DNA of 64,000 nucleotides from positions 1 to 64,000 of the forward strand of contig JAECUM010012839.1 in the NCBI GenBank assembly GCA_016617855.1. Direction: 5' to 3'. Numbering within the stretch: position 1 is the first letter of the stretch; the number at the start of each line of letters is the position of its first letter. Made by a program: the position numbers and the translations under genes. The notes under the pieces were generated by a model. That model was not told where the DNA came from, made no database searches, and saw nothing but the letters and a program-made list of their open reading frames with translations. Below are positions 48,218 to 59,121 of this stretch, piece after piece. This stretch comes from Megalonaias nervosa. Lineage: Eukaryota; Mollusca; Bivalvia; Unionida; Unionidae.

Positions 48218-48218
48218 A
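48163..48218. repeat. (GT)n(AT)n microsatellite
   Basis: A GT tract running directly into an AT tract. Confidence 0.95.
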
Positions 48219-48759
48219 TGATTTTTATTTCCAGTTTAGACAAATCCAGTTGTATATGTGTTCCATTTTTAATGATGTTCCATACCATAACCAGTTAACA
48301 TTTATCTTCCATGAATTTCTGCTAAATAACCAAATAATATGCACTATTTTTGGCAAACATTGTATGTGGTTTTCAGTATTAAGCTTAGCTTAGGACATGA
48401 CAGTTTATTAGTAATGTAGCTAAGCAGTAAATCTTTTTTTCTTCAGCAAATTCAATTTTTATAACCGACATATAGATCAGGTGATACATTAATGTGGGAG
48501 TTAACACATCAACTCTTTACATTTTAATATTTCCATGTTATGTATCTTCTCATTGACATTTTAAAAATTTTATACAGGGTATGTATTATATGCATGATTA
48601 AAAATGATGCCAAATGTGCAAGGAAATCCATATTAGCTGAAGTGTTTATCCAAAACGTTTTAGCAGTAGTTACAGAACTGGTCTAAAACTAATAAAACAG
48701 AGTACTGCATTATTAGTTACTAGCATTGCTGGTCATAGACTAGAAGAGCTTATGCGATG

Positions 48760-49310
48760 GCCTGTTGTTTGTTGTCTGTCTATCCATTAGCATTAGATTC
48801 TTGTCACTCGTTCACCTAAACTATGGATGATTGCCATGAAACTTTATACGCAAATTCATCCAAAGGTTTAGTTTGTCATAAATGAAACAATGTGCTGCTC
48901 AGACATCCATTATGGTTACTTTGGTGATTATCTTAAAAATCATGTTATAGGCTACTGCTTCAAAATGGATGTTGTATCATCATGAAGTGTTCACTTAAAG
49001 ATTTCTTACACTCTCTAGCTGGCCATAAATGAAAATGTTGACTATGTGACAGCAGATATGGCCACATTTATGGCTACTTTGAAAATCCTGTTAATGCTAC
49101 TCCTTATCGACAGATGGCCATATTGACATGAGTTTGCCATAAAGACTTCTTTAGATGTCTAGTTATTCCTAAATGAAAATGTTGCCAACTGACATCTGAT
49201 ATGGTTGCAATGGTGGTCATCTTGAACCTCTTATCACCACATTTCATGAAGGGATGGTCATTATTGTTTTCATGTAAACACATTTCATAATATGTAGATA
49301 GTCCTAATTG
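48760..49310. repeat. Interspersed degenerate tandem repeat, second locus
   Basis: Three to four units with (A)TATGGTTGCAATGGTGGTCA-like boxes, CATAAATGAAAATGTTG and AATGGATG..., the same build as 16,200-16,660. Confidence 0.65.
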
Positions 49311-49910
49311 AAAATGACAAAAATGTGACCTCCCAAAATGTGCTCTTCTCTATTCCCATTTCATTTTTTTCAAAATTATACAATACTGATTTTCTTTCTT
49401 CAGTAGGAAAGTAAGAATTTGTAGATAAGTGGTTTTTGATAACAACTAGGAGAGAGTTATAGCTGTACACAGCATGTAATGATCAGTGTATAAAAGTATA
49501 TACTTAAAACAGGGAGAGCACTGTGACTACTGTATCATGTTGAGGTGATAATCTTGTAAATTTTGACTATCAACCACCTTGACTTTAATTGTTTCATATT
49601 TACATCACTAACAATGCTTACATATTGTCCATTCCAGAATTTTTAATAGTTGATATTTGATTGTTGAGATATTCTTTTGCATAATTTTCAGATTGTAATG
49701 AATAAATATATTCAGTCTTATACTTCATTGCTTCTCATTTCTTTTATCTTGACTAATTATTATCTTGCCTTTGAATCATCAACAAGATATAGCTATAATT
49801 TCTTCTATTGCATTGATGTTGTTGTTGTTCTCCTTGGTGTCAGCAATACATTTTTGCTTTTAGTTGAATGTCACACACTTTCTCAGAGTTATTTTTCACC
49901 TGGACAAATG

Positions 49911-50158
49911 GGGCCCCAATTGGCGGAGTGGTCTAAAGTGCTGACTGTTACAGATCACTGCCATCTCACCTATATCTGCCTGGGTTCGAGTCTCGGATTC
50001 AGCTAATGTGGGAATGTGAGAAAGCTTGCTAGTAGCTTCTCATGGGTCAGTGGTTCTTTCCGGGGTTTTCCTTGGTTCTGCCTCCACCATTTATATTGGC
50101 CACCATGTATAGCCAATCTTGTGCTGAAAAATGGCATTAAACCCTACAACAACAACAA
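49911..50158 (+). mobile_element. tRNA-derived SINE, family B, copy 3
   Basis: The plus-strand copy shows the family most clearly: GGGGCCCCAATTGGCGGAGT head, A box TGGCGGAGTGG, B box GGTTCGAGTCTC, body to CTGAAAAATGGCATTAAACC, tail (AAC)n. Flanking TCACCTGGACA/TCACCTGCACA at 49,896 and 50,159 is a target-site duplication with one mismatch. Confidence 0.93.
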
Positions 50159-53015
50159 TCACCTGCACAGATAGTTATATGCAGGTAATATATTTTGTAT
50201 TAACTATGTCTTGCACATATTTGACAAGAAAAAAATGTTTCTTTGTACAAAACAACTAGAGGACAAAAATAATTTGTGTGGATTAATAGCAATACTACAT
50301 CCAAATCCACTCTTATCAGGAACATTTAATAAATCTGTTAAAAGTTCAAGCTTTTTTCCTGATATAGATAAACTGGCATCATAAGGTAGTCTATGTGCAC
50401 TGCAGTAGTGTGCAGGGTCAAGTTTATATTGTATATTATATTGTTTTATACAGGCATTGTTGAGCTGTTAAAAAATATTGGACAGTGTTAGTGTGTCTTT
50501 CTTGTAGTCGTGAAGGTCACCTAATGTTCATTTGAAGTGTGACACATATTAGTAGTAATCATTATCAGATAAGATATAGTCCCCTCTAACTTGTGTAAAA
50601 CTTTTCTATGGCTGATATAGAACTTTCATTTAATCAATCAGGACCATGAAGATACAGTACCTCTCAACTTTGAGAATCTAAGTTTTCATCAGTCACTTCG
50701 AGAATGGAGAATGTAGCCATATCTTTCAAGTTGTGTTTAAAATTCTGAGATTCTATCAATGACACGAGAAATGTTATACATTTAAAATGTCATAATAACA
50801 AAACTATTTACATCTGAAAAGCAAAAGTTTATCCTTTTCTATCTTTCATCAGTCACACATGGTGCCTTTGGTATAGTAAGTGACCTCATATTTCCAAGTG
50901 TTGAATCCAAGATCTTTCCAGTCATGTACATTCTTCCAGTTGTAAATCTTTTGGTCTAACTTGCTATACACTTCTTTGCAAGCATATAGAATCAATAATG
51001 GATGACAGATGTCTTCACAATTTATATTCAATCCTATTCACAGCACTTTTAGCAATCAGATATTTTATGTCCATATAAAGTTTTGGCAGTCATGTTTTTG
51101 CAGGTACTGCTCATAAATTTGCCACAAAGAATCTGCTGGTAAATGAAATCCAATCAATGTAGTCATGAAAACATGTACAACAATCCAAAGGAATCCTATC
51201 TTGTTGAATAAATTCTTTTAAAAGTAGTTGGTAATCCACGAAATCTGGAACACTGTCTTCGACTTCCTTCCAATGAATTTGGTGCAACACTATGACAAAA
51301 GTTGTGGCATGCTAAGTCTTATAATATCATTACATTTTATCTGACCATTGAACATTTTCAAAGTAATCATGTACCAATGGTTTAAATGTCAGCCATTTTG
51401 GATGCAATTGTTCTTTATGTTTTCCTTGAATTTAGACAAAGTCTCTAAATTCATTTTTGCAATCTTGGACGTAGGTTCTTAATGTACTCTTTTAAACTGA
51501 CCATTTACAAAAATGTAATTCAGTTCCACACAGAAGTCATGGCATTGAGGGCTTTATATCCAAGTAGAGTTTTATGTCTGTCATTATTTGTCCCAGGAGT
51601 CGGTCTTCTTTTACTGTGAAAATAGAACTACTTAGTGGTATAAAAATCAGAAAATGATTCCGAGTTTGTACTTACTTAAGCCTTGGCATACTCTCTGTAA
51701 GTGAGATCTCGCAGCTCAGGAGGTAAACTACAAATCTTCTCGGCTTTTAAAGTATTCAAGATCAGGATCATATTTTGCACTGGCTGGAGGAAGTTACCAA
51801 CAGTGGAGACCATCTTGAATGTTCAAGGTAAGTTGTATCTTTATATTCAAATTCATGAGGTTTAAACAACTGACTACTTTATCTCCATCATCCATGTAAA
51901 TAAATCTGGCTAGAGCTAAAGATTTAGGAACAGGTCCTTTCCAGAAATTTTGGTCATTTCCCTTTGAACATCTGGAATTGACTTTCAAAATCACAATAAC
52001 TTGGCAAAGTCACAGGAAATTTGTATTCTTTCATTTGTAATTCTTCATGAAGTTCTTATAGCAGTAGCCAATGTGGTTTCTGAGTGAAAAGGGCTATGAC
52101 TCTATGGTCTCAAATTAAAAAATAGGAAGAAGCAAAACAACGAGTTTAGTAAAATTAACAAATAATTTAAGTTATGAAGTGAGAATTTTAAAGGAACATA
52201 AATTATTGTGCATAAAATCCCAAATAATCCTAAAAGTTCTATCACAAATCCAAAAATATTGAGTATTCTGAATGAATTCCAATATTGAATGTGCTGATGT
52301 ACCAATAGTCTTGACATAGCACAATGATATAATCCAAATTGTTTTTGAATGAATTCACAATAATCCCAAAATAGTGATTTAGTCCAAAGTTCAATGAGCA
52401 CATTGCTATTCCAGTGAATAATTTAAATAAAATTGATTCCTCAAATTATTTCTGAACACAACAGAATGAATTTAAAATGGGAATGAATATTTTCTTTTTT
52501 ACCACAATGTTGTATATAAACCTAGGACACAGCAAAATGACCAGGATGTGGGTCACAAGTTCTCTTCTAGAACATTTTATAATAAGGTTAGATCTTGAAC
52601 TCGGATATCAGTAAACAACTTTTTTGTAACTTAAAGACATGACAAAAATCAGGTACACAAAAACTATATCCTCAATCATGGATAAAAGGTCAAGCACACA
52701 AAATGAATTAAATGTACATAACAATAGACGAGATCCATAGATTGGATACATGAAAAACATTGTTTTGATAATATTGTGGCAATATCATACTACAGTGCTA
52801 ATGCCGCAAGGTATGGCATCACTCTGGTCTCAATGTACAGCATTGTACTCAACTTCTTAGAGTTGGAGTCACAGTGTTGCTATGATGTATTTATCATTCT
52901 CGGTGAACGTTTGTATACAGAATGATCCTTCTGTCTTGGAAATCTCTCTCCTTATGGTCATGGTAACAGGTTGCAGTCGGGTAGTCATACTTTTTTCTGG
53001 TAGATGATCTGATAT
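50159..53015. other. AT-rich intergenic stretch with possible decayed coding on the minus strand
   Basis: Minus-strand frames in 50,850-52,020 give short protein-like pieces (for example WKNVHDWKDLGFNTWKYEV) broken by stops. No family recognised. 52,100-52,450 is low-complexity AT-rich sequence. No other feature seen. Confidence 0.3.
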
Positions 53016-53017
53016 AC

Positions 53018-54630
53018 TTGTTGAAAGGGTCAAATGACGTTTTCGGGAAACTGAAACGACAATGCCAAGCCAAAGAAAACGATCATTTGAGACTTTGTAT
53101 TCATCAAGGCATTTTTAAAGTCACCAGTCCAGATCGAGTGTGGCACACCGGCAGAACTGATACCCTCCAAAGTCATCGACAAAATTCATCACGTTCAGCA
53201 ATCCAACGATGAGCTTCACATCACCGATGGCAAAGCCACACTTTACACGACCCACGTTTCCCCTCCGAAAGGGAGCGGGCAATGCAGAACGTGTTGTTGG
53301 TGAAAAACATTCGCAGCATCAAACGCAGCATCGTCCAAATTAACAGCTTGCAAGACCACGTGTATTTAGCCCGGGCCATCGTCGTGGGTGAAACGTATGT
53401 CGACAAGAACGAAACCGCAGAATGGAAAAGAGCCTGGGAGAGCATTCGATTATCGGACCGACCCAAACAACTAAGAGAAGCAGAACTACTGTTACGGAAG
53501 ACACTGCCTGTGGTATTCCTGAAATGCCAAAAAAATTCTAGATGTCTTGGTTCCACGCTACACGTTGAAAGTGTACCCTCAAATGGTTCATGGATCTCTC
53601 GTGTTACGAGGCCCCAATTTCCCAGACCAAATACATTCGCGTCTGTCATCGTGAAGAACATTTCGATGCCATTACCAGTATCATCGGATTCCTCGGATAT
53701 AATTATTATTGTGAGAAATGTGACCAAGGGTTCTGCAACCGAGATCTATATATTTATTACGGAGAGAGATGCCGGGTTGCTTAGCGTTTAAACCTCGCAT
53801 TCCCGAATGAAAAGAATAAATTCATTTCTCTGCTTGCTATGGAATCTTTGGCAGTCCTACGTGCTACGAAGAACATCACATGACACACGGTCAACAATAG
53901 ACAAGTGCTTGCTAACTAATGAGATTGTGTTATTCTTGAGAACATCTCATGCGTACCAACAACGCTAAATCCAACATTTGTCAAGGAAAGAAACGATGTA
54001 GTATTTGTCACCAATTCGTGGACTTTGAACATCAATGTTGCATCCAAAATACAAACATGAACAGGGAAGAGACCTGAAGGATAAAATGAAGAAAATGACG
54101 CAAGGAAATTTCATCATTTTGATTTCGAATGTGTACAAGAGACAGGCATTTACATCCCTAAGTTCTGCGTCGCTCATAGGGCTTGCGAGAAGTGCATCAA
54201 AGAGCATATCTTTTTTCATTATCCTCATTGTAGCACGTGAAAAATCTTTCGAGGACTCTACACTCTTAGAGATTTTGTTCTTAGACCCTATCGACGACAT
54301 GTGTAGCGACGAGGACATTCAACGTTTCGGAGAATGCAATCGCTATGCTATGGTGCTAGCTCACAATTTCTCAGGATACGATGGACAATTTCTTCGGAAA
54401 TTCTATTCCTAACAAGGCACCGACTGCCCCCAAGTCACCATGAGCGGAGCCAAACTCATCTATATGAAAATGGGACAAGTAGAATTTAAAGAGTCCATGA
54501 ATGTGTTGGCCATACCTTTAAGTCGAATGCCTAAAATCGTTTGGAATGACAGAAATGGCCAAAGGGCATTTTCCACTTTTTCAATACCCAAGCCAATCAA
54601 CATGCGGTCCTCTTGTATGAATACGTGATA
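53018..54630 (+). pseudogene. Polinton/Maverick-type DNA polymerase B fragment, N-terminal and exonuclease half
   Basis: A relic of the protein-primed family-B polymerase of Polinton elements. In different frames: LARAIVVGETYVDK (about 53,365), HFDAITSIIGFLGYNYYC with CEKC (about 53,655-53,720), exonuclease motif I FDFE at 54,118-54,129, motif II HNFSGYDGQF (about 54,360-54,390), and a downstream block FKESMNVLAIPLSRMPK (about 54,490). At least four frame changes and several stops; the polymerase palm is absent. No integrase, ATPase, protease or capsid gene and no terminal repeat was found nearby, so it is a truncated, inactive copy. Its GC content is higher than that of the flanks. Confidence 0.8.
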
Positions 54631-54660
54631 GTATCTCTCTCAATGTCTATCATATATGTT

Positions 54661-54666
<6 letters not shown>

Positions 54667-54709
<43 letters not shown>
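54667..54709. repeat. (AC)n microsatellite
   Basis: About 21 AC repeats immediately 3' of the polymerase relic. Confidence 0.95.
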
Positions 54710-54710
<1 letters not shown>

Positions 54711-55280
54711 TAGTTTCTTTTAAAATCATTTAGATTGAAATTATAATAACATATGGAAGATACCTCAAAAAAGTGTCAGCAGTCACAAGAAAAGTTACTT
54801 TCGTTTTGTAATTATGTCAAACACTTACACCTCTAAAATATTGTAAGTAGTTAATGGGGATACCGTAGGGACAATGGGAAAATACTTTACGGGACCCTAC
54901 TTTGTACAATGGGGACAAGATTTATAGGGACAAAATATCACCCTGGGATACTATAGGGACAATGGGAATTTGAACAGGTAGGATGACGTCACAGTACTGT
55001 ACACTTACAACAATGTAGCAAGTACCGTGACATCATGCCACCTGTTTCATTTCTATACAAAGTTTTATGCATTCGCGTTCGTGTCAGCGGATAGTATAGA
55101 ATGTTTTATGCATTCGCGTTCGTTTCCATAGAGTGATGAACATCAATCTATCTCTCCCAAATTATACAACCGACTAACAAAAATTTAGGTTAAGAGAATA
55201 ATGTTTTTGGGAGTTAAACATAAATTATACAATCGAATAAAAACATTTTCGGCAAGAAAGAATAAATCTTTTCGAGGCAT
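54710..55280. other. Intergenic with short direct repeats
   Basis: TATAGGGACAATGGGAA-type repeats at 54,860-54,970 and two copies of GTTTTATGCATTCGCGTTCG near 55,062 and 55,103. No gene seen. Confidence 0.5.
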
Positions 55281-55369
55281 ATGAAAGTGACCCTGAAAAG
55301 GGCCTTTGGATTTCTTCTTTGTCTTCTTCTAAGTTCTTCTTTTCCTCCACCAACTTCTTATTTTCTGTC

Positions 55370-55723
55370 CTACACTTTTTTCACCTCCACTTTTTGTCTT
55401 CTTCTCATTCTTTTCCTCCTCCTCCTTTTTCTCCTTCTCCATCTCTTTCTCCTCCTTCTTCCTTTTTCATTTTCTTCTTCCTTTTCTATCTTTTCATTCC
55501 ACTCCCTCATTCTCCTTTTGTCTTCTATATCTTCATTTTCGTCCTTTTCAATCCAAATCATTTCATTTAATATGTCCTTATTTCTCTTTAAATTATTAAT
55601 TTCCATGCTTAGTCTATGTGGACTATACGCCCCAAACTGCATTCGGACTAGCATCTCCTCCACCATTCCTAAGGTGTCCACCACCCCCTGCAATCTAATC
55701 ATTCTCTCCATGTTGCTCGCCAT
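55370..55723 (-). CDS. Hypothetical Lys/Arg-rich coiled-coil ORF (117 aa)
   Basis: The first half is ordinary protein-like sequence (MERMIRLQGVVDTLGMVEEM, ILNEMIWIEKDENEDIED); the second half is highly charged, with Glu/Lys then Arg-rich runs, probably coiled coil. Not recognised. The plus strand of the same stretch is a pyrimidine-rich tract (CTT/CTC), so the charged half may be a translated simple repeat. It lies between two transposon relics and could belong to either. Confidence 0.3.
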   Translation of the reverse strand: MASNMERMIRLQGVVDTLGMVEEMLVRMQFGAYSPHRLSMEINNLKRNKDILNEMIWIEKDENEDIEDKRRMREWNEKIEKEEENEKGRRRRKRWRRRKRRRRKRMRRRQKVEVKKV

Positions 55724-55739
55724 GTTGTATTTTGTGTAG

Positions 55740-56380
55740 AATGGCGCGAATACGATCCGATACGATAAGGATTAAAGTCGCCTGTGCACTTGTGTGCTTT
55801 TGCAACTGGTTATAGCCCCGGGCTGGGCCCTTTGCCCCGGGCTGGGCTTATTCAGTCTGTTGGAGGTATGAGCATGGTGCCATCACAGCCTCCCATATAC
55901 GTCTGGCAGCGAGGAAAGGCGGGAAGGACCGCAGGAAAGGCTGCGTAAAACGCCACCGCAAGACCCCCGCGACAACCCCTAGAGCACCCCCAAACCCGCG
56001 ACCCCGCGCCCAGATCGAACAGTTTGGTCAAATTGTGTCCATTTTATCTAGTGGACAGCCCTATACCAGTGATGTGTAAGCCACCTGTGCAATTGTTCAA
56101 GTGATTGGAGCTGTTAATTTTGAATAATTTGTAAAGTTTGAATTTTGTGTACTTGGCGTACTTACGTGTTTGTATAAAGGTTTCCAATCTGTAGGATGTT
56201 AGCCATGCCATTAGCATTATTTGCGCTTAGGTTTTGGTGGTTGTTGTTTTTTGACGGTGGAGCCAAAGGATCGATACTGTTGTCTTTTCGGTCTTCAAAC
56301 GCCAAAATGAAGACTCTCGTGGTTTTTGGAGGTGGGACTCTCTCCTCTCATCTTCCGCAATTTTGCCTCGAGTGCGGGTT
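55740..56380. other. GC-richer segment with GCCCCGGGCTGGGC duplication
   Basis: Two direct copies of GCCCCGGGCTGGGC at about 55,815-55,850 and a C-rich stretch to 56,025. GC content rises sharply relative to the rest of the window. It may be the end of a mobile element; no gene recognised. Confidence 0.4.
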
Positions 56381-57180
56381 CTTAGTGGGAAATCTCAATC
56401 AACACTGGCTTGTCGATATGAGGATCCCACCCGGGTATTTGCTAGTATGTTTTCCCTAGCACCCGTTTTATGCCCGTCTTTTTCCCTTGTCTTTGCGGGT
56501 AGGTGTGAGGAGAGAGATGTTTGTAGCAGCAGGTAGAGCTTCCTGGACTGCTACATGGGGTGGGGATTTCCTTTGATTTGTAAAGTCGTGGGTAGAGCTT
56601 CCCTGTTACTTCACTGCTTGGCCATTTCGAGTGGTGACGACAATAGCTCCTTCTTTCGAGGAGGAATTGTACCTCGAGCTGGTTAGTTATGCTTGTCCGG
56701 TATGCTTTTGTGAGGGAAGGGAGACGTTGGAGCAGCAGGTAGAGCTTCCTGGACTGCTCCAAGTTTTAAGAGTTCCTTTGATATGTAGTGTAGCTGGTAG
56801 AGCTTCCTAGCTACTTCACGGTTTGTCGAACTCCAGTCCCACCCCCACCCCACCCCCACCCCCCACCCCTGTTCCCCGAGTTCCGACCTGATGCTGGGGC
56901 TTTAGTGGGAAAACTTTGGTCAACACTGGCTTGTTGACGTCAGGATCCCACCCAGGTATTTGCTAGTCTGTTTTCCCTAGCGCCTGTTTTATGGCCCCCG
57001 CATCCTTTTAGTTTGCTTGTCCTGGTTGGGGTTAATGGGCTGAAGTATTCTGCCTGCTTTCGGGTGGGGGCTGGTGCAGCAGGTAGTGCTTCCTGGACTG
57101 CTCCCGTGGTTTATACTTCCTTTGATTTGTGGTGCAGCGGGTAGTGCTTCCCGGCTACTTGTCTACTTTGCTTGTCCGAT
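56380..57180. repeat. Duplicated block containing paired hairpin motifs
   Basis: The run CAACACTGGCTTGT...GGATCCCACC(C/A)GG...TTTGCTAG...TTTTCCCTAGC is present at about 56,395-56,465 and 56,915-56,985. Between and after, GGTAGAGCTTCC(T) motifs occur six times in pairs (about 56,530/56,590, 56,735/56,790, 57,080/57,135), each flanked by complementary arms such as AGCAG...CTGCT or GTAGCT...AGCTAC. Confidence 0.75.
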
Positions 57181-57590
57181 ACCAAATTACATAAAAGAAA
57201 ATAAATAAATAAAATAATTAAATAAATTTAAGGAGAGTTGTAAGGAGATCCCCTCTCCCTCACATCTGATAAAATTTAGTAGAATAACAAGGAGATCCCC
57301 TCCCCTTCACTTCTTCGGTCCTGGTGTCGGAGCTTGGGCGTTTTGTTGGGAGATCTTTGGTCCCTCTTGATTGGGAGATTGGTACAGCTGTTCTGTATCA
57401 CTCCTTTTCTTCCTTTTCTTGGGTCCTTTGTTTTATGTTGTTGCCGTGGTCGTCTGTGGATCCTTTGACTGGTTTTGATGGTATGTTTCATTCCCCTTTT
57501 CTTTGCAACCTCGTCTTTTGTTTTAATCCGTCAGGCTGTTGTCTTAATGTCTTTGGTTTAGTTTCATGCATATATTATGTCTTTAGAAGG
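57181..57590. other. Region downstream of the LINE 3' side
   Basis: Has two copies of AAGGAGATCCCCT(C) near 57,240 and 57,290 and an A/T-rich AAATAAATAAAT run. It may include the LINE 3' end; no tail could be fixed. Confidence 0.4.

Positions 57591-57593
<3 letters not shown>

Positions 57594-57638
<45 letters not shown>
57594..57638. repeat. (TA)n microsatellite
   Basis: Pure TA tract. Confidence 0.95.
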
Positions 57639-57642
<4 letters not shown>

Positions 57643-57664
57643 ATATTTTTTTAAAATAAAATAT

Positions 57665-57790
57665 ATAGGTGTTAGTGAGTATGGTGGGACCATGCCGGGG
57701 AGATAATATGTGAATGGGTGGTCCCATGCAGGGGAGATACTTAGATATCGGGTGTTCTCATGCAGGAAGGATGTTGGGGTAGCGGGGGGT
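57665..57790. repeat. Three imperfect ~45-bp repeats
   Basis: GGTGGGACCATGCCGGGGAG, GGTGGTCCCATGCAGGGGAG and GTGTTCTCATGCAGGAAGGA follow one another; probably part of the LINE 3' UTR region. Confidence 0.6.
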
Positions 57791-58118
57791 GGGTGTTATT
57801 CTTACCTGTGTTTATTATATGTGTATTTCATCGTTTTGGGATCTCAGTATTTAAGATTGTTTGTTTTGTTGCTATGAATTAGCTATACAGCTGTTCCTGT
57901 GCCTTATGTCTTTTAGTGTGGATTTGTGTTTCGTGCTTGGACTTGCCGTTAGGCTGGCCCCAGGCCATATTCCATTTTATATGTAATTTGTGATATGTCG
58001 TTGTTCTTTCTTGTGTGCTATTGGTGGTATGTTTTAATTATATGTGTTTGAATTTGTCAATTTACTTCAGGAATAGGATGATGCTGTTGTAGGTTGTCTC
58101 TAGGTTTTTGTTCTTGGT

Positions 58119-58987
58119 TTAATCCAATATTTCTGGGTACGTTGCTGGTGATTCGATTCGTTTTTGGTATTCCTTGAAGTTGTTCCTCTGTATGTGGTAT
58201 TTATTGCAGTCATTGAATATGTGGTGGAGTGTTTCCGGTTCCGTGCAATGTGGGCAGTTTGTGTTGACGTTTTCTTGGTTCGTTATGTGTTTTCCATAGC
58301 TGGTTTGTAGGAGTGTTTTCCCTGTTTTAATTCTGTTGATTACTTGTTGTTCGTTATTTTGCAGTGTTTTGGGCATCCTGATGCTTCTGGTTGCTTCTTT
58401 TTGTAGTTGGTATAGGTGTCTGCCTTTGTTGGAGTTGTCCCAATGCTGTTGCCATTTTTGGTTTATCTGTTGTCTTACTTTGCTGTATAGTTCTTGAACG
58501 CTATAGTCAATGTTTTGGATTTCACTGTGCTGTAGACTTTGCATGGCTGCGAGATCAGCTTTGTCATTGCCAGATAGGTTGATATGGGAAGGTACCCATA
58601 GGAATTCCACCTTGAACTGGTTCAATTCCAGAATAAACATTGCTTCCTGTAGCGTGTTACCCCGGCTTGTAGATGAGCCTTTTTCAGGACACTCAGTGAA
58701 TCCGTGATAACTACATGTTTTTTGTTGGTTTGGGTTTTTATCCATGTTAATGCTCTTTTTATTGCCCAAAATTCCGCTGTGTAAATGGAACATCCGTCAG
58801 GTAGTCTAGCTTCGATTTTGGTGTGTAGTTCTGGCACTATGACAGCTGCCGCTGTTCTGTTGAGTTCTTGGGATTTTGAGCCATCTGTGTAGATTTTTAT
58901 ATGTAGAGCGTATTGTTCCTCTAAGATTTTAGCAATTGCAGTTAGGAGTTTCCAGGGGTTGTGCTGTTTATGTTCTAGTGTCCTCAC
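58119..58987 (-). pseudogene. LINE RNase H domain and terminal zinc knuckle
   Basis: The first frame (58,987-58,622) has IYTDGSK (Asp), YTAEFWAI (Glu) and VVITDSLSVL (Asp); the last motif WVPSHINLSGNDKADLAA (His and Asp, about 58,600-58,545) is in the overlapping frame 58,793-58,119, so one frameshift separates them near 58,650. All four catalytic carboxylates are retained. The C-terminus has C-P-H-C-x8-H-x4-C (about 58,256-58,205), the knuckle found at the end of I and R1 group elements. Confidence 0.9.
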
Positions 58988-59121
58988 TGTAAGGTTTATT
59001 GTGGGTGCGTTGTTCTTCCATGGTGTGAGGTCGTAGATTTCATGCTGTTCTGCCTGAGTTTCTGCTATTTACATTTCTTCTTTCAGCGTGTGGACTTTCT
59101 TGCAAGCCGGGGGGTTGGGTA

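Noticed and set aside
50849..51994. Minus-strand ORFs as a host gene
   Set aside because: Broken by many stops and not recognised; recorded only as possible decayed coding sequence.
55281..55739. Leu/Ser/Phe-rich plus-strand ORF resembling a membrane protein
   Set aside because: Produced by a pyrimidine-rich tract; the opposite-strand ORF is at least partly protein-like.
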